From positions 3,048,001 through 3,112,000 of the forward strand of contig NC_053043.1 in assembly GCF_003473485.1 (NCBI RefSeq): a stretch of 64,000 nt of DNA, written 5' to 3'. The position numbers and the translations under genes are program-made. The stretch is from Medicago truncatula (taxonomy: Eukaryota; Streptophyta; Magnoliopsida; Fabales; Fabaceae). Shown piece after piece: positions 57,688-64,000 of the stretch (its first letter is position 1; every line of letters starts with the position of its first letter). Under the pieces are notes generated by a model that ran no database searches, had not been told where the DNA came from, and saw nothing but the letters and a program-made list of their open reading frames with translations.

Positions 57688-60600
57688 ATGGAGGAGAGAC
57701 CAGAGACAGAGCTGATATCAATACCAGCAACACCAAGAGTGTCAACACCAGAGATACTGACACCATCAGGACAAAGGTCACCAAGACAAGGATCAAAGGA
57801 AGCTAAATCATCAAATGCATGGACACCAACATCTTTTATATCACCAAGGTTTTTGAGTCCTATAGGGACACCAATGAAAAGGGTACTTATAAACATGAAG
57901 GGTTATTTGGAAGATGTTGGCCATCTTACTAAGCTTAATCCTCAAGATGCATGGCTTCCAATTACCGAGTCTCGGAATGGAAATGCTCATTACTCTACTT
58001 TTCATAACCTCAATGCTGGTGTTGGTTTTCAGGCTCTTGTTTTGCCTGTTGCTTTCGCTTATCTTGGCTGGTAATCATTGTCTTACATTTTCTTTTACAG
58101 CACCCTTCTACAATAATTGATGTGTTTTTAGTTTATGGAAACTGCGTAGACATCTACATAAGTTGTTTTCAGCTTATTTATGAAAACAACTTATAGTATA
58201 GTACTATAGTTTGTATACAAACAATTTGAATTTATTTTATCTTCTGATATAAAAATAGCTTATACATAAAGCACTTATGCTATAAGTGGTTTATTAAGCT
58301 GTTTTTACAAACAGTGCCTTTATCACATATAGTATCATTTGGAAACTTTATTGACTGTGAACAATATTAATTAAAATGTTAAAAAATATTAAAATAGCTT
58401 TAACAAGAATTTAAATGTCCCTTTTACTTTATTTTATTATACTCCCTCCGTCCCACAATAACTGAGCCATTTGCAAAAAAAAAAGTGTCTCAAAATAACT
58501 GAGTCATTTCACTTTTCAATACAATATTAATTACTTTTTTCCCTTTGTAACTCTAATTAATACTACTTTCACAACTTCCAATTTAATATATTCCACTTTG
58601 CATTTATGATAGTGGAGAATGCAGCAATACTTAACAAGATCACTTAAAATCATTTTTCTCTCTCCTTCATTTATATATTTGTTTTAATACGTGCGAAAAG
58701 AAAAAATGGCTCAACTAATTTGGGACGGACGAAATATCTTGTGTTTTTCATTAGTGGTGCTTTCGGTGGACACTATTCATACATTATGCAGTAATAATTA
58801 GTAAATATGAATTAAGTATGAGATTGAGATGTCTCTTTAATTCATTTCTGGCAAAAACTTTACTTTCATATTCTATTGAAAAAAATGTTAACTATCACGT
58901 TGTTCTGTCCTTTATTTGACATAAAAGGAAGGGATTTTGAAATGCGGGACAAGCTATTAACAAGCCTGCCTCAATGGAAAGAGATGGGGAGAAGGCTTGT
59001 TAATTTGTCCCTTTATCTTTTGAGTTTCAAAAAAGCTAATTTAGCTCCTTGCTTTAAGCAACTTTTTTAATTCTGTCCATATTTTTTCTTTTTGATATTG
59101 GTAAAGGGACCATTGTGTTGGCCATCAAATTGCTTTAGTGGTTACTAGTATATCTTTTACTCATAATTTCTAGTATTGTTCTAGTAGCGCCTTTTATGCA
59201 AGCTTTTTTTTTTTTTTTTTTACTATGTGCTTATTTCAATTGATTTATTTGAGTTTATCTACTATTACATTGTGTTGTTCATCAAGTTTTTTTACTATAT
59301 GACATGTCCATTTGTTTTCATAAACTCTATATGCTTTATGATAAGCATTTATGCTATAAGGACTTAATTAAGCTGCTTATCCAATCGAATGTAGAATTTG
59401 TCCAATTGAACTGAGTAGAAAAGTTAGTATGGTGTGATGTGGTGCGAAAAACATTTCAATCTTGTCATCTTACTAAGAAATGTTGTATCCAAATATTTTG
59501 CAGGAGTTGGGGAATTATTTCCTTAACCGTGGCATACTGTTGGCAACTTTACACCTTATGGATTTTGGTTCAGCTGCATGAAGCAGTTCCAGGTAAAAGG
59601 TACAACAGATACGTGGAGCTAGCACAAGCAGCATTTGGTAAGTTTGTTTACTTGCATGCCATCAATTACTTTTTCTAGCTAGTTGGTATCACATATTCAC
59701 ATTGCATAAAGAGTTACCTAATTAACGATGCAAAACTGCTTTGTGACATATATCATATAAAACTGTTTCCTATATGGCTCAAAGAACATGTTAGTCACTC
59801 AGAAACCTAGACAAAATTGGCTGTACTTCACGGTCAAATCTCGTGTTCTTTGTTTGCGTTTATCGTATCTGTTTACTTTTGAACCAGCGTTATTATTCTA
59901 ACACATGCTATCTTTGTGGCGTAGTAATGTTTCATTTATAATTTCTACCTTGTATTGCAGGGGAAAGATTAGGAGTATGGCTAGCTCTTTTCCCAACAGT
60001 TTATTTATCAGCAGGAACTGCAACAGCTTTGATTCTTGTTGGAGGGGAGACCATGAAACTGTTCTTTCAAATAGTTTGTGGTCCAACATGTACCTCAAAT
60101 CCTTTAACCACAGTGGAGTGGTACCTGGTTTTCACTTCTCTATCTATTGTTCTTTCTCAGCTTCCAAACCTCAATTCAATTGCAGGACTGTCACTGATAG
60201 GAGCTGTTACGGCCATTACTTACTCCACCATGGTTTGGGTGCTCTCTGTGAGCCAACAGAGGCCACCCTCTATCTCTTATGAACCCTTATCGCTGGCAAA
60301 ACCTTCTTCTTCATTATTTCTAGCATTGAATGCACTTGGAATTGTAGCATTTTCTTTTAGAGGTCACAATTTGGTCCTAGAAATTCAGGTATCAATGATC
60401 TTCCCAGAAATTGTTCATGTGCTGCCTTAATTCAAAATCTCTTTACAGTATTAAAGATATGCACTTTGTTTTCATGCAGGCCACAATGCCGTCAACGTTT
60501 AAGCACCCGGCTCGTGTGCCAATGTGGAAAGGAGCCAAGGTTGCTTATTTCTTTATTGCAATGTGCTTATTCCCTATGGCCATTGGAGGCTTTTGGGCCT

Positions 60601-61612
60601 ACGGGAACCAAGTAAGTAAATTGAATACTGTACTGGAATGATAGAGAGGAGGCACAGCTATTGAATACTTTATAAAGATACAAATTTGTTTTTGTTTCAA
60701 TTCTCACAAAACTTCGACCTGTTTGGATAAACAGCTTTATTAAGCGCTTAAAACATAAATGTTTATCATATAACTGCTTATGTATAAGCTATTTTTATAG
60801 CAAAATATAAAATAAAGTCAAACTATTTTTATATAATCTATTAGCTGTTTTCATAATTTATCATGGAGAACTTACAAAAATAGCTGAAATCAGCTTATGG
60901 ACATGTTATACGCTATTTCCACAAGTTCTCCCAAATAGTCTTACAAATGTTTATGTGAGCGGATAAACTCAAATAAGTCAATTCAGCCCTTCATATTCAT
61001 ATTGTTAACAATTGTATTCTTAATTGTAGTTAGTATTAATATGATGTTGGTTTTATTGAAGTAATATATCAAATGAAATAATTGTGTTGCAGCATTCTTA
61101 ATTTTTGTATTATGATTTTGAAACAGATGCCTAATGGAGGGATTCTGACAGCTCTATATGCATTTCACAGTCATGACATTTCAAGAGGAATTCTAGCCTT
61201 AGCATTCCTTCTTGTAGTATTTAGCTGTTTGAGCAGTTTTCAGATATACTCAATGCCTGCTTTCGACAGTTTTGAAGCTGGTTACACCAGTCGAACAAAC
61301 CGTCCTTGCTCGATATGGGTTCGGTCAGGTTTTAGAGTTTTCTTTGGATTTGTCTCATTCTTCATAGGAGTGGCACTTCCATTCCTCTCAAGTCTTGCTG
61401 GTTTGTTAGGAGGACTCACTCTTCCAGTCACTTTTGCATATCCTTGTTTCATGTGGGTTCTTATTAAACAGCCAACAAAATATAGCTTCAGTTGGTATTT
61501 CAATTGGATTCTTGGTTGGTTAGGTGTTGCTTTCAGTTTGGCCTTTTCCATTGGAGGTATTTGGAGTATGGTCAATGATGGACTCAAGTTGAAATTCTTC
61601 AAGCCCAATTAA
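57688..61612 (+). CDS. Lysine/histidine transporter-like amino-acid permease (LHT8/AATL1-like)
   Basis: Five exons: 57688-58070, 59504-59637, 59961-60388, 60480-60611, 61127-61612, with GT-AG junctions in phase. They give 1563 nt, or 520 residues, typical for this AAAP-family branch. The start is the first ATG (MEERPETELIS). Residues about 1-90 are a cytosolic Ser/Thr/Pro-rich tail (TPRVSTPEILTPSGQRSP). The permease core begins at about AHYSTFHNLNAGVGFQALVL, then SWGIISLTVAYCWQL, VPGKRYNRYVELAQAAFG and ERLGVWLALFPTVYLSAGTA. The later half has NALGIVAFSFRGHNLVLEIQ and FFGFVSFFIGVALPFLSSLA. The C-terminus is LKLKFFKPN. The family consists of H+-coupled amino-acid symporters of the plasma membrane; substrate here is unproven. 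Introns 1 and 4 contain MITEs. Confidence 0.93.
58127..58316. mobile_element. Tourist-like MITE copy, transporter intron 1
   Basis: Carries 'gttttcagcttatttatgaa', 'aaaaatagcttata' and 'aagcacttatgctataag' as in the other copies. Ends not cleanly delimited. Confidence 0.55.
58442..58734. mobile_element. Stowaway MITE, 293 bp, transporter intron 1
   Basis: The left end CTCCCTCCGTCCC pairs with the right end GGGACGGACGAAA, with TA at 58440-58441 and 58735-58736. 'gagccatttgcaaaa' in the left arm is echoed by 'atggctcaac' in the right. Confidence 0.85.
59226..59390. mobile_element. Tourist-like MITE copy, degenerate, transporter intron 1
   Basis: Phrases 'tgatttatttgagtttatct', 'gataagcatttatgctataa' and 'ttaattaagctgcttatcca' match the family. 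Confidence 0.5.
60717..60988. mobile_element. Tourist-like MITE copy, inverted, transporter intron 4
   Basis: Reads 'cctgtttggataaacagctt' at the left and 'aaactcaaataagtcaatt' at the right, which is the reverse complement of the usual orientation. Confidence 0.65.
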
Positions 61613-62011
61613 GTTTTAAGTATTATGTGCTACATCGACACTTTGGATTGAAGGCGTGTCCAGTGTCCGACATTGACACATGCGGTTACATTCAATTATC
61701 TTATTTTCTCAAATTATTACTAATGTCCACGTGTCAGTGTTTGTGCTTCATAGTCATTTATGTCATGCAAATCTACATGATGGCTAGATGAACTATAATA
61801 TGCTAATTGCATGCCTTATTTTTTAGTGCTATAGCTAGGAAGTTTGTTTGTTATATTTGTATTCATATTTGTTGAGAGTTAAGAACTTTAGAAGAAAAAT
61901 GTATCAATTTGTAACCTCTATGAGTTTGAGAAATGAAAGATAAAATTCCTCAAGGAAATTTGATTGGACTACAGAACTAATTATGCTATTGCTAATCTAG
62001 TTACATTATGC
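61613..62011. other. Convergent 3' flanks
   Basis: Shared 3' region of the transporter (plus strand) and the small minus-strand gene. No further feature was seen. Confidence 0.5.
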
Positions 62012-62191
62012 TTAATGTGTGAGATGAGAAGGTGCAGCACATGATGTGGTGAAGATGCAAACAACTGAGTTGGCTAATCCCAACACAATTCCAAGCTTCA
62101 CCTGACCCCGCCTCGGAATCGGACGGCCACAGATGATCCTTCTTCCACCGTTGATTTTCATGATTGCAGCTGGAGTTGTACCACCATTCAT
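62012..62191 (-). CDS. 59-residue plant protein, unrecognised
   Basis: Single exon. After MNGGTTPAAIMK comes INGGRRIICGRPIPRRGQVK (about residues 13-32), then a hydrophobic segment LGIVLGLANSVVCIF (about 33-47) and a short polar tail ending in HLTH. It therefore looks like a small basic, possibly membrane-anchored protein. I do not recognise a named family. Support for a real gene: base composition is much less AT-rich than the flanks, and an ATG sits in a reasonable context after a 'gagcagcagaagaaaagcag' leader. A TATA box (tatatatag on the minus strand, about 62305-62315) lies about 115 bp upstream of the ATG. It is convergent with the transporter gene. The overlapping plus-strand frame at 62133-62315 is a shadow. 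Confidence 0.6.
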   Translation of the reverse strand: MNGGTTPAAIMKINGGRRIICGRPIPRRGQVKLGIVLGLANSVVCIFTTSCAAPSHLTH

Positions 62192-62302
62192 CTTCTCTTT
62201 GTTTTGCTCTATGTTTTGTCCTCTGCTCTTGTTGAACAGAAAGATGCTCTGCTTTTCTTCTGCTGCTCTGAGTTTGTTTGTTTGTTTGTTTTCTGTTTCT
62301 AG

Positions 62303-62317
62303 ATACTATATATAGAT
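62303..62317 (-). promoter_or_regulatory. TATA box of the 59-aa gene
   Basis: Minus strand reads atctatatatagtatc. This is the only TATA-like element between the small frame and the AT-rich upstream DNA. Confidence 0.5.
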
Positions 62318-62641
62318 TTAGCTTACACGTTTGGATATTTTTTACATTGGAACCATGTTACTAAACTGCCCCACGACTTGGTCAATTATAGCAGTACTAT
62401 AACTAAACTAGAGTATTCGGCATGCCACTTGTTTGTTTGGACTCTTTCTTTGACCTTTTTCCATTTATTTTACCAATGAAAAATAAGTCGTTTTTATGGT
62501 GCCACGTGTGAATTAATTAAAATATATTGAAGAAAGGCTAAGGAGATAGAAATGGGTCCACGGTAGCAAGGAAAGACTCGTGAACAAAGGTGGTAATACA
62601 CTCAGTCGATGTAAACTTTGTAAATCCTATATTTGATTTAT

Positions 62642-62802
62642 GAGAAATGATATTTTGATAATTATTTTGTGACAACTTTATCTCTCATATTCATATTATT
62701 TTTGTACTTTCTCTCTTTATTACTTTGGTTTATGTGTCACTATATACTTTCCTTTGTAAATTAGTGGTTGTCACTCAAATGGTTATAAAAATAACACATC
62801 TC
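62642..62802. mobile_element. MULE-like MITE (GAGAAATGATATTT family), 161 bp, perfect 9-bp duplication
   Basis: Starts GAGAAATGATATTTTGATAA and ends ATAACACATCTC. TTGATTTAT is present exactly at 62633-62641 and 62803-62811. Same family as 49857 and 55895. Confidence 0.85.
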
Positions 62803-62989
62803 TTGATTTATTAAAAAATTTAAGGTTTAAGTTTAGGTTTAATTATGTTTTAGGTCCCTATAAATAAGCGTGTTTCCAACATTAGTTCATACTTAAATTT
62901 TATTAAATTTTTTATCCCAATGTTTTTTTTCCGTTAGCAAAATAGGTCATCGCTGTTAATTGTTGCTGATTGAGCAAACAGTGAAGCAC

Positions 62990-64000
62990 ACGTGGATGCC
63001 ACATCGCTCTTTTTTTTGTTGGGTTAAATATGTTTTTAGTCCCTATAAAATTGAGGCATTTTAAGTTTAGTTCTTACTTAATTTTAATAGTTATTTTAGT
63101 CCTTACAAAAATACTATGCACTCAATATTGGTTATGATATTATTTTCATCATGAAAAGATATTTTTGACTAGTAATTATTCCAAAAAAAACTATAAATTA
63201 GGCAACAAAACTGATCGTACCTAATCAAAAGGTGACTGCCAGTACTTTGAATGCGGTGGTTTTAGTGGTGGTAGAATGCGTCATAATGCTTTTTCTGAGC
63301 AGATGGAGGGTGTGTACCTAACACTCTGACGCTCGGGTAAGTAGAGATCAGAGAGTGAGGTTTTAGAGGAAGAGTTAGATTCTACCTTGGGGACTGCTAT
63401 GAGTCCCATATTTATAGAGGTGGAGGATTGTAGAGCCGTTGTAATGACACACCTAACTCTCATGGTTATGAAATCGTGGGAAGTGTAACCGCCAGAGAGT
63501 TTATTGCGGGAACGTGCAGAGAGACGTTGTGGCTCGTTTGAACCGGTCTCGCTCGCTCTGTGCACTCCCTTGTGGGAAAGGGGGTGTGTCGCAAGTAATG
63601 TTGTCAAACGTGGTGTTTGGGCTTTGGATTGTGTTGGGCCTAAGTAAATGGACTAAAGGTCCTTTTGGCCAGTCCAGAACAAAAATCCGTCATGCCCGAC
63701 AATGCAAGAGAAGTCATCGATAAGATAGTGAAAATCTTGAATATTTTTGGCATTGGGATAGTCATTCCGCCCATTTCTTCAAAATAAAGAAGGCGTAGTT
63801 TATCATAACTAGTGGCAGTATACAAGAATTTAAGCATAAATTGAACTAATTTAAATTGAGCAGGGACTAATACCGAGTGCATAGTATTTATGTAAGTACT
63901 AAAACAACTATTAAAATTAAGTAAGGACTAAACTTAAAATGCCTCAATTTTACAGGGACTAAAAACATATTTAACAAAAAAAAAAGTCAGATGTGGCATC
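62990..64000. mobile_element. MULE-like inverted-repeat element, cut by the window end
   Basis: The left arm (gatgccacatcgctcttttt, then gggttaaatatgtttttagt, to about 63130) is repeated inverted from about 63840 (actaaaaacatatttaac, then agtcagatgtggcatc) up to the last base. The inner ends match the 1400-1875 element. The centre (63230-63700) is much less AT-rich and, on the minus strand, looks like part of an LTR (tgttctggactggcc, ctataaatatggg). The true outer end lies beyond 64000. Confidence 0.65.

Noticed and set aside
57678..57896. Minus-strand frame over transporter exon 1
   Set aside because: Shadow of the real plus-strand exon; the plus strand continues in phase across four introns.
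63281..63607. 108-codon minus-strand frame
   Set aside because: Lies in the LTR-like core of an inverted-repeat element; GC-richer composition alone explains the open frame.

Overview
The window is nuclear DNA of a flowering plant, most likely a legume close to Medicago truncatula. It is strongly A+T rich, its genes have GT-AG introns, and it is full of short inverted-repeat (MITE) insertions. The protein families are plant-specific: SAUR, PR-1, a G-type lectin receptor kinase, an F-box protein of the type expanded in Medicago, and a lysine/histidine transporter-like protein. The species call is inference from family resemblance. No operon, CRISPR array, replication origin or complete autonomous transposon is visible.

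Layout. 1-7.3 kb is transposon-rich intergenic DNA: a tandem 0.3-kb repeat split by a MULE-type MITE, a 5'-truncated LINE, a 757-bp foldback element and a tRNA-derived SINE. 7.26-7.53 kb holds a broken 3' exon of an importin-alpha-like gene. 8.2-11.1 kb is a decayed G-type lectin receptor kinase whose C-terminal piece lies in the opposite orientation. 11.75-13.1 kb is a wrecked duplicate of the DUF300 gene interrupted by a truncated F-box gene. The intact DUF300 (LAZ1-like) gene follows at 15.3-18.1 kb and a PR-1 gene at 21.3-21.9 kb. 23.2-39.0 kb is a segmental duplication of a quinone oxidoreductase gene: two intact six-exon copies (23.2-26.1 and 34.5-39.0 kb) with a shredded third copy between them, next to SAUR material (one intact gene, one truncated gene, one orphan promoter). 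39.3-43.3 kb has no convincing gene. RPL26 (43.3-43.8 kb) and an S1/P1 nuclease (45.4-47.9 kb) are intact. 48-57.6 kb is again repeat-dominated: nested MULE, Stowaway and Tourist-like MITEs and LINE debris. 57.7-61.6 kb is an intact amino-acid transporter-like gene, followed on the minus strand by a 59-residue protein gene at 62.0-62.2 kb. The right end is an inverted-repeat element that runs out of the window.

Seven genes look intact by exon arithmetic and splice sites: DUF300 (296 aa), PR-1 (181 aa), two quinone oxidoreductases (325 aa each), SAUR (93 aa), RPL26 (146 aa), the nuclease (302 aa) and the transporter (520 aa) make eight, and the 59-aa gene is a probable ninth. They are functionally unrelated neighbours, as is normal in plants. 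The most informative signals are structural. Several MITEs have perfect target-site duplications. Paralogous copies inside the window act as empty sites for others. There is also an inverted last exon, a 110-bp-arm palindrome and an orphan SAUR promoter. I found no clear evidence of a wholly new biological system.
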